From positions 124,001 through 188,000 of the forward strand of contig CAVOYT010000012.1 of assembly GCA_963700745.1 (NCBI GenBank): a DNA stretch of 64,000 nt, read 5' to 3'. Every line of letters starts with the position of its first letter. Positions within the stretch are counted from its first letter, which is position 1. The notes beneath the pieces are model-generated. The model made no database searches, was not told the origin of the DNA, and saw only the letters and a program-made list of their open reading frames with translations. The position numbers were made by a program, and so were the translations under genes. This stretch comes from UBA10649 sp963700745. GTDB lineage: Bacteria; Actinomycetota; Actinomycetes; S36-B12. Below, in pieces: positions 18,576-27,781 of this stretch.

Positions 18576-18873
18576 TGGCACCGACAAGTGTGATGGCCGG
18601 GATCTTGTTTCCCAGCGACTGGCTGCAATCGGAGTGGTTCGCCGTGTGGGCGTCATTCGTGGCGCTCAACACGCTCATCTACATAGCTCTCGCGATCGCG
18701 AAGATGCTCCCGAAGGTGCACCTGTATCGGACGTCTGGTACCGCCTGCGCGGACTCAACCGACGCACCGAGACCCGCAGCATCTACCCCGACGCGCGCCG
18801 GCTCTCGGCCGCTTCCTCGCTGGCCGGCGGGCGTGGGCAACTATTCCTTCGGCCTAGGAGAGCTTGTCCTTGA
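18572..18873 (+). CDS. Small membrane protein downstream of the GT2, one frame break
   Basis: The ATG overlaps the GT2 stop. One helix (WFAVWASFVALNTLIYIALAIAKML) is followed, after a frame change near 18725, by SDVWYRLRGLNRRTETRSIYPD, a basic cytoplasmic tail. Position and overlap suggest a partner of the glycosyltransferase. The exact end is uncertain: a second break could end it near 18857. It runs into the 3' end of the convergent CsbD gene. Confidence 0.45.
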
Positions 18874-19072
18874 CGGAGTCGATGACTCCCTCGGCGGCAT
18901 CGGCCGCACTGGCGACGGCGTCCTTGGCCTTGTCAGCAGCGTCGTCCAGCGCTTCCTGCGCCTTCGCCTTGGCCTGATCGGCCTGCCCCTCGGCCTTCAA
19001 GTCGTCGTTCCCCGTCAGCGAGCCCGCCGCTTCCTTGACGCGGCCAGTGGCGTCTTCGATCCTGGGGTCCAT
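18854..19072 (-). CDS. CsbD-family stress protein
   Basis: 72 residues from MDPRIEDATGRVKEAAG, with GAAGGAG 7 bases upstream. The repeat-like Ala/Lys/Asp-rich helices (GSLTGNDDLKAEGQADQAKAKA, DAVASAADAAEGVIDSVKDKL) are typical of CsbD, a small hydrophilic protein induced by general stress in many bacteria. Molecular role unknown. It sits near dodecin and a USP, a loose cluster of stress-related genes. Confidence 0.9.
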   Translation of the reverse strand: MDPRIEDATGRVKEAAGSLTGNDDLKAEGQADQAKAKAQEALDDAADKAKDAVASAADAAEGVIDSVKDKLS

Positions 19073-19218
19073 GGTGGTCTCCTTCTGAACGTCCCCGCGA
19101 GCTGATTGCCCACGCAGCGACACCTCCACGGTACGGCCACGGTCGCACGCCACCACGGGCGGCCGGGGATTCCTCCGTCACGCAGGTGTGGAGCGCGCAT
19201 CTGGTGCGCCGAGCGCCC

Positions 19219-19425
19219 CTACTCGGACTCGTACTTGAACGAGAGCTGGACCTTGGTGCGGTAGATGAGTTCGCCTGCGTCACCCACGACGATGTCCTGC
19301 TTGACGACCTCGGCGACGCGCAGGTCCCGCACCGAACCGGCAGCTGTGCCGATCGCCTCGGCGGCCGCATCCTCCCACGACGTCGCACTCGTCCCGATGA
19401 CGTCGATCACCCGGTACACGCTCAT
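19219..19425 (-). CDS. Dodecin (flavin-binding dodecamer)
   Basis: 68 residues matching the whole family: MSVYRVIDVIGTSATSWEDAA, then RDLRVAEVVKQDIVV and a final VQLSFKYE strand. Dodecins assemble as 12-mers that store or buffer flavins (riboflavin, FMN) or CoA. CAAGGAGG precedes the ATG. Monocistronic by position. Confidence 0.95.
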   Translation of the reverse strand: MSVYRVIDVIGTSATSWEDAAAEAIGTAAGSVRDLRVAEVVKQDIVVGDAGELIYRTKVQLSFKYESE

Positions 19426-19539
19426 CCTGACCTCCTTGTTGATCCGTCGGATCCGTCCATCGTCCTCCCACGGATCCGATCGCGGGCGGAAACCGGCAGA
19501 TGGCGCCGGCTGCGCGGGGCGCGCGAAGGGAGTGAGGGC

Positions 19540-19545
19540 TAGCCT
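19540..19545 (+). promoter_or_regulatory. -10 hexamer for the Sua5-family gene
   Basis: TAGCCT with a 7-base spacer to the GTG at 19553; it supports that start over an in-frame GTG at 19532. Confidence 0.45.
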
Positions 19546-19552
19546 CGCCTCC

Positions 19553-20173
19553 GTGGCCCGCTACCTCGACGTCCACCCGGACAATCCGCAGCCGCGGCTG
19601 ATCGCGCAGGCGGCCGACCTGATCCGGCGCGACGGCGTGATCGCCTACCCCACCGACTGCGCCTACGCCCTGGGCTGGCGCATCGGCAGCACCCCGGCGC
19701 TCGAGCGGATCCGGGAGATCCGACTTCTCGACGAACGACACCACTTCACCCTGGCCTGCCACGACCTGTCACAGGCCAGTCAGTTCGGCCAGTTGAGCAA
19801 CGTCGCCTTCAGGGCGGTCAAGGCATGCGTCCCTGGCCCGTACACGTTCATCCTCCCGGCAACCAGGGACGTGCCGAAGCGCCTGCAGCACCCGAAGAAG
19901 TCGACGGTCGGCATCCGCGTCCCCGCCGACGCGGTTGCCCAGGCACTGATCGCCGAACTCGGCGAGCCGCTGGTCACGACGACGCTCCACCTTCCCGGCG
20001 ACGACGAGCCGGCCACCCTCGGCTGGGAGATCAAGGAGCGGCTCGATGCCTCGATCGATGCCGTCCTCGACGCGGGCGAGCGTGGAACCGAGCAGACCAC
20101 GGTCGTTGACCTGTCCGGCGCGGAACCGGTCGTGCTCCGCCACGGCGCCGGAGATGCAACTCGGTTCGAGTGA
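19553..20173 (+). CDS. L-threonylcarbamoyladenylate synthase-type protein (Sua5/YrdC/YciO)
   Basis: 206 residues: VARYLDVHPDNPQPRLIAQA, then GVIAYPTDCAYALGW, RIREIRLLDERHHFTLAC, GPYTFILPATRDVPKRLQHPKKSTVGIRVP. These follow the YrdC fold used to make the threonylcarbamoyl-AMP intermediate of tRNA t6A37. The start MARYLDVHPDNPQ is that of the YciO-like branch, so the role in t6A synthesis is likely but not certain. Cytoplasmic. Confidence 0.88.
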   Translation: MARYLDVHPDNPQPRLIAQAADLIRRDGVIAYPTDCAYALGWRIGSTPALERIREIRLLDERHHFTLACHDLSQASQFGQLSNVAFRAVKACVPGPYTFILPATRDVPKRLQHPKKSTVGIRVPADAVAQALIAELGEPLVTTTLHLPGDDEPATLGWEIKERLDASIDAVLDAGERGTEQTTVVDLSGAEPVVLRHGAGDATRFE

Positions 20174-20308
20174 TGGCCCACCCGTGGAGGAGCATCTTCC
20201 AACCACCGCTACTCGCTTTCTCTCCTCCATTCCGGGCGTCGGCCCGATAGCCTGAGTTACTGGACGCGGACGTCGCATCCCCGCGCTTGCCAAGGAAGGG
20301 AAGTAGTC

Positions 20309-20716
20309 GTGTCTGGAACGATCGTTGTGGGATTCGTCGATTCGAACGAGGGACGCGCTGCCACGAATACCGCAGTTGAAGAGGCGTTGCTGCGGCAGGC
20401 TCAGCTGGTATTGGTCAGCTCAGCCCGAGGAGGCGGCCACGAGGACAGTGACGAACTCCGTGCCATGAGCGACGCCGTGGAGCAGGCCCGCGCCGAGATC
20501 GAGGCTCGCGGCGTCGATGTCGAAGTGCGGGAGTTCGTGCGCGGCAATGATCCTGCCGACGATGTGCTGACCGTCGCCCAGGAGCGGGACGCGACGCTGA
20601 TCGTGATCGGAGTTCGCCGGCGCTCCCCGGTCGGCAAGCTGCTCTTGGGCAGCAACTCACAGGCCATCCTGCTGAACGCCGACTGCCCGGTGCTCGCCGT
20701 CAAGCCATCCGCCTGA
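20309..20716 (+). CDS. Universal stress protein (UspA family)
   Basis: 135 residues from a GTG with AAGGAAGGGAAG upstream. One USP domain: SGTIVVGFVDSNEGRAA, a middle acidic helix, ATLIVIGVRRRSPVGKLLLGSNSQ and CPVLAVKP. The GxxG-x9-GS ATP-binding pattern is nearly complete (GVRRRSPVGKLLLGSNS), so ATP binding is plausible. Ends 3 bases from the convergent thioredoxin-like gene. Confidence 0.92.
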   Translation: MSGTIVVGFVDSNEGRAATNTAVEEALLRQAQLVLVSSARGGGHEDSDELRAMSDAVEQARAEIEARGVDVEVREFVRGNDPADDVLTVAQERDATLIVIGVRRRSPVGKLLLGSNSQAILLNADCPVLAVKPSA

Positions 20717-20718
20717 AC

Positions 20719-20964
20719 TAGCCGGCCACTGCCGCGGTGATGAGCTGGCGTACCTCTGCGGCCTTGGGGACTCTGCCCGGAGACGACGACCTTCTCGTCA
20801 ATGACCAAGGCGGGGGTGCTCATGACGCCGAACCCCATGATCGCCTGGTAGTCCTCGACCTTCTCGATGGTGGCGTCAATGCCGAGCTCGCTCAGGGCGG
20901 TTCGCGTGACGCTTTCGAGGTTCTTGCAGTTCTTGCAGCCGGAGCCGAGGACCTTGATGAGCAT
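20719..20964 (-). CDS. Small thioredoxin-fold CxxC protein, one frame break
   Basis: About 81 residues: MLIKVLGSGCKNCKNLESVTR, then IEKVEDYQAIMGFGVMSTPALVIDEKVVVSG. The redox motif is CKNC, and the cis-Pro before ALVIDE is typical. An extra G near 20781 breaks the frame; without it the end reads RVPKAAEVRQLITAAVAG. GAAGGAG precedes the ATG. The family accompanies DUF318/UPF0718 permeases and ArsR regulators, and here it follows the permease at 23 bases, so the three form one unit. Confidence 0.85.
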
Positions 20965-20987
20965 GGCGATTCTCCTTCTGGTGGGCG

Positions 20988-22040
20988 TCAGGCGAGGATG
21001 AAGTTGAACAGGTAGCCGATGGCGACGATGCCCATGGCCACGACGGCGATGAACAGGGCGAGCAACTGGGGCTTGAGGACGCGACGCAGCAGGATCATCT
21101 CGGGCAGTGACAGTGCGACGACGGCCATCATGAACGCGAGCAGGGTGCCCATCGGCAGACCCTTCTCGTACAGGGCCTGGACCATCGGCATGATGCCGGC
21201 GGCGTTGGAGTACAGCGGGATGCCGATGGCCACGGCGATGAGCACCCCGAACGTGCTGCCGGGCCCGGCATACGTGGTGAAGAAGTCGGTGGGGACCCAG
21301 CCGTGGATGACCGCGCCCAAGCCGATGCCGACCAGGAGGTATGGCCAGATCTTGCGCAGGATGGTGCCGACCTCCTCGACGCCCATCTGAATGCGCTGAT
21401 CCATCGTCAGGCCGGCGGCCGAGTCGATGACCTGCCCACCGAGGGTGGTCTCGAAGACGAAGGGCTCGACCCACCGTTCGGCCCTGACGCGGCCGAGGAT
21501 CCAGCCGGCGACGATCGCGATCAACAGGCCGGCCCCGATGTACAGGGCGGTCACCTGCCACCCGAACAGCGTGAGCAGCATGCCGATGGCGATCTCGTTG
21601 ACCAGCGGGCTGGCGATGAGGAAGCTCATCGTGACGCCCAGCGGCACACCAGCGGCCACGAAGCCGATGAACGCCGGGACGGCACTGCACGAGCAGAACG
21701 GGGTGATGACCCCCAGGCCGGCGGCCATCACGTTGCCGACGCCCTCGCGCTTGCCGCCGAGGATCGCGCGCGTGCGCTCGACGCTCATGAACGAGCGGAG
21801 CACGGTGACGATGAAGATGATGCCGACGAGCAGCAGCACGATCTTGGCCGTGTCGTACAGGAAGAAGTGGAGAGTCTCGGTGAGCCGGTCGGCCTGGTTC
21901 ATGCCCAGCAGTCCGTAGAGCAACCAGTCCCAGACGTGCTCGTTCAGGACGTACAGACCCACCCAGGCGAGCGCAGCGCCGACGAGTACGAGCACCTGGC
22001 CGCGACGGGTGGCCGGGATGCGGTCGACGACGAGGGACAT
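20988..22040 (-). CDS. Permease of the DUF318/UPF0718 family (ArsP-like)
   Basis: 350 residues with about eight membrane helices. The signature FCSCSAVPAFIGFVAAGVPLG follows a glycine-rich helix (GLGVITP), and ASPLVNEIAIGMLL is the next conserved helix. Such permeases export metalloids or organoarsenicals, or act with redox proteins; the Cys pair in FCSCS is implicated in substrate binding in ArsP. It is followed by the CxxC protein and is divergent from an ArsR repressor, which points to metal or arsenical efflux. GGAG lies 9 bases before the ATG. Confidence 0.85.
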   Translation of the reverse strand: MSLVVDRIPATRRGQVLVLVGAALAWVGLYVLNEHVWDWLLYGLLGMNQADRLTETLHFFLYDTAKIVLLLVGIIFIVTVLRSFMSVERTRAILGGKREGVGNVMAAGLGVITPFCSCSAVPAFIGFVAAGVPLGVTMSFLIASPLVNEIAIGMLLTLFGWQVTALYIGAGLLIAIVAGWILGRVRAERWVEPFVFETTLGGQVIDSAAGLTMDQRIQMGVEEVGTILRKIWPYLLVGIGLGAVIHGWVPTDFFTTYAGPGSTFGVLIAVAIGIPLYSNAAGIMPMVQALYEKGLPMGTLLAFMMAVVALSLPEMILLRRVLKPQLLALFIAVVAMGIVAIGYLFNFILA

Positions 22041-22119
22041 GATTCAGAACTCCGTCGAGGGGGGACCGAGTGCTGGCGTGAAGGCCCTGTCCACGACGTG
22101 TCCTGTCCGGATCCGGTAG

Positions 22120-22135
22120 TTAGATATTCGTCTAA
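22120..22135. promoter_or_regulatory. Inverted repeat TTAGA-N6-TCTAA upstream of the permease
   Basis: A perfect 5-base dyad in the 141-base gap between the permease and arsR. Size and AT content fit an ArsR/SmtB-type operator. Confidence 0.5.
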
Positions 22136-22138
22136 GAC

Positions 22139-22185
22139 CCATGGTCGCCACCTCTTTGACATTTGTCAAGAAGGTGCGACCATGG
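22139..22185. promoter_or_regulatory. Large palindrome with core TTGACA-TT-TGTCAA, over the arsR start
   Basis: A perfect 14-base core at 22156-22169 is flanked by arms beginning CCATGGTCGC and ending GCGACCATGG, so nearly the whole 47-base stretch is self-complementary, with one bulge. The right arm contains the arsR ribosome-binding site (AAGAAGG) and start codon. It can act as an operator and, in RNA, as a hairpin hiding the start. Confidence 0.6.
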
Positions 22186-22547
22186 CTTCCATGCCCAAGG
22201 CCCTGCCGATCCTGACGGACTCGTCCCCCCTGACCGTCATCCCCCTGGGCCGCACCAACTCCATGGCGCCGGACGAAGCGCTCGCGCTGGCCGTGCGCCT
22301 GAAGGCGCTCGCCGACCCGGTGCGCCTCCAACTGCTCGGATACCTGCTCGACCAGCCCGATCTGGAGGCCTGCACCTGCAACCTGGCCCCCGTGGTGGCC
22401 CTGTCCGAGCCAACCGTCAGCCATCACCTGAAGAAGCTCGAGACGGCCGGCATCCTCACCAAGGAGCGCCGCGGCATGAGCGTGTACTACCGGGTGGTTC
22501 CCGAGGCCATCCAGGCCATCGCCCGAGCGCTGCACGTGGATCACTGA
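22182..22547 (+). CDS. ArsR/SmtB-family metalloregulatory repressor
   Basis: 121 residues. The winged helix is LKALADPVRLQLLGYLL, VALSEPTVSHHLKKLETAGIL and KERRGMSVYYRVV. The metal-sensing site is in DLEACTCNLAP, a CxC in the position of the arsenic site (alpha-3 type) of ArsR. The first 27 residues are extra and poorly ordered; a start at MAPDEALALAV is possible. It should repress itself and the divergent permease/CxxC genes until a metalloid or thiol-reactive metal binds. Confidence 0.9.
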   Translation: MASMPKALPILTDSSPLTVIPLGRTNSMAPDEALALAVRLKALADPVRLQLLGYLLDQPDLEACTCNLAPVVALSEPTVSHHLKKLETAGILTKERRGMSVYYRVVPEAIQAIARALHVDH

Positions 22548-22679
22548 CCAGCGGACCGATCGGCCTCGATGCCGTCCCGGAATTCCCCACCGGGCAATGC
22601 GCGCCATCGGCCGTCTGCGGCCACTAGAGTCGCGCCGTCTGGCGATGATGGCGCTCCACCCAGCCGAACGGGGACCCCG

Positions 22680-24317
22680 ATGCCGAGCCGTCCATGGACC
22701 CTCGTTGCGTCAGCCGTAGCCGTGGCGCTGGCCCTGTCCGCTTGTACGTCCTCGTCGGGGACGGCATCCTCCTCGGCGCCCACGCCTGGCCCTGCGTCGA
22801 ACGCCTCGGACGATCTCGCGCTTGTCCAGCAGTATGCGAACTGGGATACGACCGCCCAACAGGACGAGCTTCGTCAGGTCACGGCCAGCCTGGAACGTCA
22901 GCTGATGACGATGTCGGGACTCGAGACGGCCCTGGGCGGAGCCGCCGCCGCCGACGCTGCCTACGCGGCCCTGAGCCAGGCCCTGGTCGGCCCGCTGCAG
23001 CAGGAGACGTCCGCCGCCTCCTTCGGCCGGTTCGGCGGATTCGTGGCGGAGGCCGACACCCCGAGCATCGGCGGGCCTGATGTTCGGCAACTACATGGTC
23101 ACGAGCCTCGGTGCGAAGGCCATCGTCACGTCGACCAACGACGTCAAGCCTGACGAGCCGAATACCCGCACCGAGTCGATGGCGCAGGATGACGGATCGC
23201 TTCAGGTCACCATGTCGGGCTCCACCAGCGAGGCCAAGCTCGAAGCAGGGGCCAAGATCACCGTGGACGGCGTCACCGGAACGTTGAAGTCGGTGATCAC
23301 CGTCGCTCCGTGTCCTGATGCAAAGGGCCAGTTCACCGCCACTTCGAAGATGGTGGCTTCGGTGACGACGGCCGGCGGTCGTACGGGATCCAATCTCACC
23401 CTCGAGGTGACCGTCACCGGGCAGCTCGATGACGACGCCAAACTCGTGTCGTACGACACCGACACCCGGACGGAGTCAGCGGACTTCGCCAACAGCAAGG
23501 GTCAGTACGTGGATCAGTCGGTGGGGTGGACGACCACCGGTGGCCAGATGGGCAACTACCGCAGCAAGATCAATCGCACGGGCGGCGCGGTGACCGAGGC
23601 CTTCGTGAACGATCAGGGAAAGTGGGGCCTCCTGACCGCCATGATGATGCAGGAGAAGCTGCTGGAGGCAGCCAAGGAGGGCTACGAGTCGGGCCGATGC
23701 GTCGCACTCGATCCCACGACTGAACCGAGCAAGCGCACTGGACTCAAGCCGAGCGCGTCAGCCAAGATCATGGCCGCTCCGCGCAGCAAGGTCGACGGCT
23801 CCCCCACCGGTGGAACCGTCACCGCAACCCTCAGCGGCGACACGTCCGTCAGCCCAGCCGGGTCGAAGGTGCCCGCGGACGCCACGTTCGACTACGTCGC
23901 GCCCGGCGAGAAGGACAAGTCGGCGACCGTGTCGCTGGAGGCCAGGTCCAAGCGCGGGGTCGCCAAGGCCGACGTCTCGTTCAACACCAAGACCACCGCG
24001 TACACCGCAAGCGGCAAGGCCGGCAACATCACGTTCTCCGGTACTGTCGCCGACCTCGCGGAGCCGTTCACGATCTCCGGCAGCGGAGGCGCCAGCCTCA
24101 CCTTCTCCTACATCCCCGCGACGAGTCGGGACGCAGCGGGAAGATGTCGTACACGGGCAACGTCGGCGGGTTCAAGCTGAAGGGCAGTGGGAGTTACACC
24201 ATCTCCGGCGACGAGGGTGACGTCCTGGTGCTCGAGCAGTCGAACAACGACTGCGCGGCGGGACCACTCGGCTGCAAGGGCGGCGACGCGAAGATCACCC
24301 TCACGCCCGCCAAGTAG
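22680..24317 (+). CDS. Large lipoprotein of unknown function, two frame breaks
   Basis: About 545 residues. MPSRPWTLVASAVAVALALSAC gives a lipoprotein signal. A helical region follows, with LEALGGAAAADAAYAAL-like sequence, to a break near 23075. The central part is beta-rich and repetitive in character (TMSGSTSEAKLEAGAKITVDG, GRTGSNLTLEVTVTGQLDDDAK, GGTVTATLSGDTSVSPAGSKV, NITFSGTVADLAEPFTISG). A second break near 24140 leads to a short end (GSGSYTISGDEGDVLVLEQS) with a Cys pair. It is anchored outside the membrane. I do not recognise the family. Confidence 0.65.
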
Positions 24318-24885
24318 GACCGGATCGTCCCGAAAGGATTCAACGCCCAGATACCCCCGCGCCTCGGGGCGTGGGAGGATCCGTCGATGAGGATTTCGCC
24401 GTGCGGGGCGGCGGGCAAGGGTTGCGTGCCGTCGGCCGGGCGGTCGAGTGACGCGTCGAGGGTTCCACGACAGGCACGGCGAAGGTCGGCGGCACCGGAA
24501 ACCCCGATGGGCTCACCAACGTCAAGGCCTGCAGTGAGGAACTGCACGTCGAGCACCATTACTAGGTCACCACCTACACCAGCTCCGACGGAACCGAGAC
24601 CGACCTCGGGCCGGTGCACACCGAGACGGTGCACTCCAACTCGCCAACTGGTCCCCAGGAAGGCCAGGTCGACTCTGTGCCTTCCCACGGGAGGTTCGCG
24701 CCGACTCGCCTGAATGCGGCTTCCGCGGTCTCTCGTGGACGAGCAACGGGCACAGGAGGGCACTACTGTCGTTCTCGGAGCCAAGGACAGGGGGATGTCA
24801 TGGCCCTGTGCAGTGCTTGGGCGTGGCACCGCCGTCTGAGGCGACCCCCTCGGGTGCCCGCGGGTGGGAAGCGCGGGGGACAGCC
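24318..24885. other. 568-base gap with possible decayed coding sequence
   Basis: No intact gene. In the plus direction, short stretches read like a secreted-protein tail (GLTNVKACSEELHVEHH, then after a stop YTSSDGTETDLGPVHTETV). I could not assign them. The last part may hold the promoter of the GGDEF-EAL gene. Confidence 0.4.
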
Positions 24886-27777
24886 GTGCTGAGCCGATAC
24901 GAGGCCGTCCTGTCTGCGCTGGACGCTGGCGTCGTGATCCACGCTGCCGATACCGAGATCGTCGAGGCCAACGACCGCGCCCGCGACCTCCTGGGGATCC
25001 AGGATCTCGAGGGCCGGCTCGCTGTCGATCCAGCATGGGTGTTCCTGGAGTCCGATCACACACCGATGGCGTTGGAACGGTTCCCGGTGATGCAGGTGAT
25101 TGCCTCCGCGAAACCGGTCGTCGGGCTCCTCATGATCGTCCGGCCGCCCGCGGGGTCGGATGTCTGGCTTGAGGTCAACGCGTGTCCGGTTCTCGACGAA
25201 TCCGGGCAGCTGCAGCAGATCGCGGTGACCTTCATCGATGTCACTGACCGCAGCCTGGCGACGAAGGCGGTAGAAGAAAAGGCCCAGCGACTGGAACTGG
25301 TGCTGGAATCCGCCCAGTTGGGCTTGTGGGACTGGAACATGGTCACCGGCGAAACGGTGTTCGACGAGCGCTGGGCACAGATCGTGGGATACCGGCTCGA
25401 GGAGTTGGAGCCGGTCAGCATCCAGACGTGGATACGTCTGAGCCACCCCGACGATCTGGCGGAGTCGAACAGGGCAATAGAGGATCACGTCAAGGGCCTG
25501 AGTCCCTTGTACGACGCCGAGGTCAGGATGCGGCACCGCGATGGCCACTGGGTCTGGGTTCGCGACCGCGGCAAGGTCGTGAAGTGGAGTGCTGATGGCC
25601 AACCCCTGAGGATGGCCGGAACCCATGAGGACGTGAGCCAGCGGCATGCGGACGCCGAGCGCCTGGCCGCCAGCGAAGAGCTCTTGCGCGTGGTGCTCGA
25701 CACGTCGAGGGACACCACCATCAGAGTCGGCCTCGATGACCGAGTGGAGTACGTCAATCAGCGGGTCGTGGACATCTCGGGTGTCCCCTTGGAACAGTGG
25801 ACTGGCAAGACGTTCGCCGAGATGGGCTACCCAACCGAACTCGCCGAGACCTGGAAGGCATATCGCCGCCCCGTGTTCGAGACCGGTGAGCCCGTCACCT
25901 TCGAGTTCGAGATCGACAACACGGAGGGGCACCGCTGGTATGAGACGACCGTCGCCCCGGAGATCGGCCCGGACGGGACCATCACGCACGTCATCGAGAC
26001 GAGCCGCGACATCACTGACCGCGTGGCCGCGGAGGGTGCACTGCGGACGAGCCAAGCGCAGCTTCTGCAGGCCCAGCGCATCGCCCACGTCGGCAGCTGG
26101 ACGCTGGACACCGCCACGAATGAGGAGACGTGGTCGGGGGAACTGCTCCGGATCCATGGACTGGATCCGACGGGGCCGGCACCGGACGTCACCGAGCAAC
26201 AGCGGCTCTTCACGCCCGAGAGCTGGCAGGCGTTGAGCAGGAGACTGGCGGTCGCGCAGGACACGGGCGCCCCCTATGAGTTGGAACTGGAGATGGTCCG
26301 ACCGGATGGATCGCACGGCTGGGTGCTGGCGCGAGGAGAAGCGCTGCGCGACGAGGCCGGGGACATCACCGGCCTCGGGGGCGTGGCGCTGGACATCACG
26401 GAGCGGAAGTCCGCGAGCGATCAGTTGCAGATGCTGGCGACCCATGACCCCTTGACAGGCCTGGCCAACCGGGCAGTGGTGCTCGACGAGATCACCCGGG
26501 CCGTGAGCGCGGGGCAGCGTTCGGGCCGTGCGACGGCGGTCCTCATGATGGACCTGGATCGGTTCAAGAATGTCAACGACACCCTGGGCCACGCGGCCGG
26601 CGACGAGCTGCTGATCGCCGCCGCCGCGCGCATGCAAGAGATCGTGCGAGCCAGCGACCTGGTGGCCCGCCTCGGCGGGGATGAGTTCGTGGTCGCCATG
26701 CGTGACCTGGACGACCCGACGGAGGCGATCCGCGCCGCCTGGCGGATGGTGGAGTCGTTCCGCACTCCCCTGACGGTCAGCGACGTCGAGCTCTATGCGA
26801 GCGCCAGCGTCGGCGTGACCATCACCACCGACAGCAGGGATGCCGACGACCTGATGCGCGAGGCCGACACGGCGATGTACAAGGCCAAGGCGGAGGGGCG
26901 CGACCGGGTGGCGGTGTTCAACGAGGACCTGCGGGTGGTGGTCTCTGCCCGTCTGGCGGTGGAACGCGACCTGCGGCAAGCCCTGGATCGCGGCGAACTG
27001 GAGGTCTGGTACCAGCCCGAGGTGGACCTGGCGACCGGGAGGGTTGTCGCCGTAGAGGCGCTGCTGCGCTGGCATCACCCCGACGGGACCGTCTGGACTG
27101 CCGATCGGTTCATCGACGTCGCTGAGGACACTGGGCTGATCCTGGACATTGGCGACTGGACCCTGCGGCAGGCCTGCGCCCAGGCTGCCGCGTGGGCCGC
27201 CGCCCGCCCCGACCGGCCCATGATCGTCCGAGTGAACATCTCGGCCTTCCAGCTCGCCGAAACGGGACTGCTGCTCGCGCTGGACGAGGCCCTGGACGCC
27301 AGTGGGCTGGACCCGACGCTGCTGTGCATCGAGATCACCGAGACCGCCCTCCTGCGTCAGACCGCCGCCGCGAGCGCGAACCTCGCCGGCGTCCACGAGC
27401 GCGGCGTCAGCGTGGCCATCGACGACTTCGGCACCGGCTATGCGTCGCTGATCTACCTGCGCCGCTATCCGATCGACGTCATCAAGATCGACCGCAACTT
27501 CGTCACCAACCTCACGACCGACCCGCGTGACCGCGCCATCGTCTCCGCGGTCATCACCCTCGCGAACGCCCTGCGTATGACGGTCACCGCCGAAGGCGTC
27601 GAGCATCCTGATCAGGCGACCCAACTCCTAGAGGCTGGCTGCCCCAGCGCCCAGGGCTGGCTGTACTCCCAGGCGGTGGCTGCCGAGGAAGCCACCGCCC
27701 TCTTGGACCGTGTCTTGCCCATGGCCGACCCGAGCGCCTTCGCAGGGGACATACGGTCGTCCGGCGTGACAGCATGA
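24886..27777 (+). CDS. PAS-GGDEF-EAL cyclic-di-GMP signalling protein
   Basis: 963 residues from a GTG with GGGGGA 5 bases upstream; an in-frame GTG 78 bases earlier is less likely. About four PAS/PAC sensor modules (residues 5-110, 130-265, 265-380, 390-515) precede a GGDEF domain with intact GGDEF at 597-601 and an RxxD product-inhibition site (RASD) just before it. The EAL domain has EAL at 724-726, DDFGTGYASL, IKIDRNFV and TAEGVE. Both catalytic signatures look complete, so it may make and degrade c-di-GMP in response to a signal sensed by PAS. No membrane segment. Confidence 0.92.
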   Translation: MLSRYEAVLSALDAGVVIHAADTEIVEANDRARDLLGIQDLEGRLAVDPAWVFLESDHTPMALERFPVMQVIASAKPVVGLLMIVRPPAGSDVWLEVNACPVLDESGQLQQIAVTFIDVTDRSLATKAVEEKAQRLELVLESAQLGLWDWNMVTGETVFDERWAQIVGYRLEELEPVSIQTWIRLSHPDDLAESNRAIEDHVKGLSPLYDAEVRMRHRDGHWVWVRDRGKVVKWSADGQPLRMAGTHEDVSQRHADAERLAASEELLRVVLDTSRDTTIRVGLDDRVEYVNQRVVDISGVPLEQWTGKTFAEMGYPTELAETWKAYRRPVFETGEPVTFEFEIDNTEGHRWYETTVAPEIGPDGTITHVIETSRDITDRVAAEGALRTSQAQLLQAQRIAHVGSWTLDTATNEETWSGELLRIHGLDPTGPAPDVTEQQRLFTPESWQALSRRLAVAQDTGAPYELELEMVRPDGSHGWVLARGEALRDEAGDITGLGGVALDITERKSASDQLQMLATHDPLTGLANRAVVLDEITRAVSAGQRSGRATAVLMMDLDRFKNVNDTLGHAAGDELLIAAAARMQEIVRASDLVARLGGDEFVVAMRDLDDPTEAIRAAWRMVESFRTPLTVSDVELYASASVGVTITTDSRDADDLMREADTAMYKAKAEGRDRVAVFNEDLRVVVSARLAVERDLRQALDRGELEVWYQPEVDLATGRVVAVEALLRWHHPDGTVWTADRFIDVAEDTGLILDIGDWTLRQACAQAAAWAAARPDRPMIVRVNISAFQLAETGLLLALDEALDASGLDPTLLCIEITETALLRQTAAASANLAGVHERGVSVAIDDFGTGYASLIYLRRYPIDVIKIDRNFVTNLTTDPRDRAIVSAVITLANALRMTVTAEGVEHPDQATQLLEAGCPSAQGWLYSQAVAAEEATALLDRVLPMADPSAFAGDIRSSGVTA

Positions 27778-27781
27778 CCAC

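Noticed and set aside
24763..27624. Long minus-strand open frame opposite the GGDEF-EAL gene
   Set aside because: No domain and the composition expected of the antisense frame of a high-GC gene.
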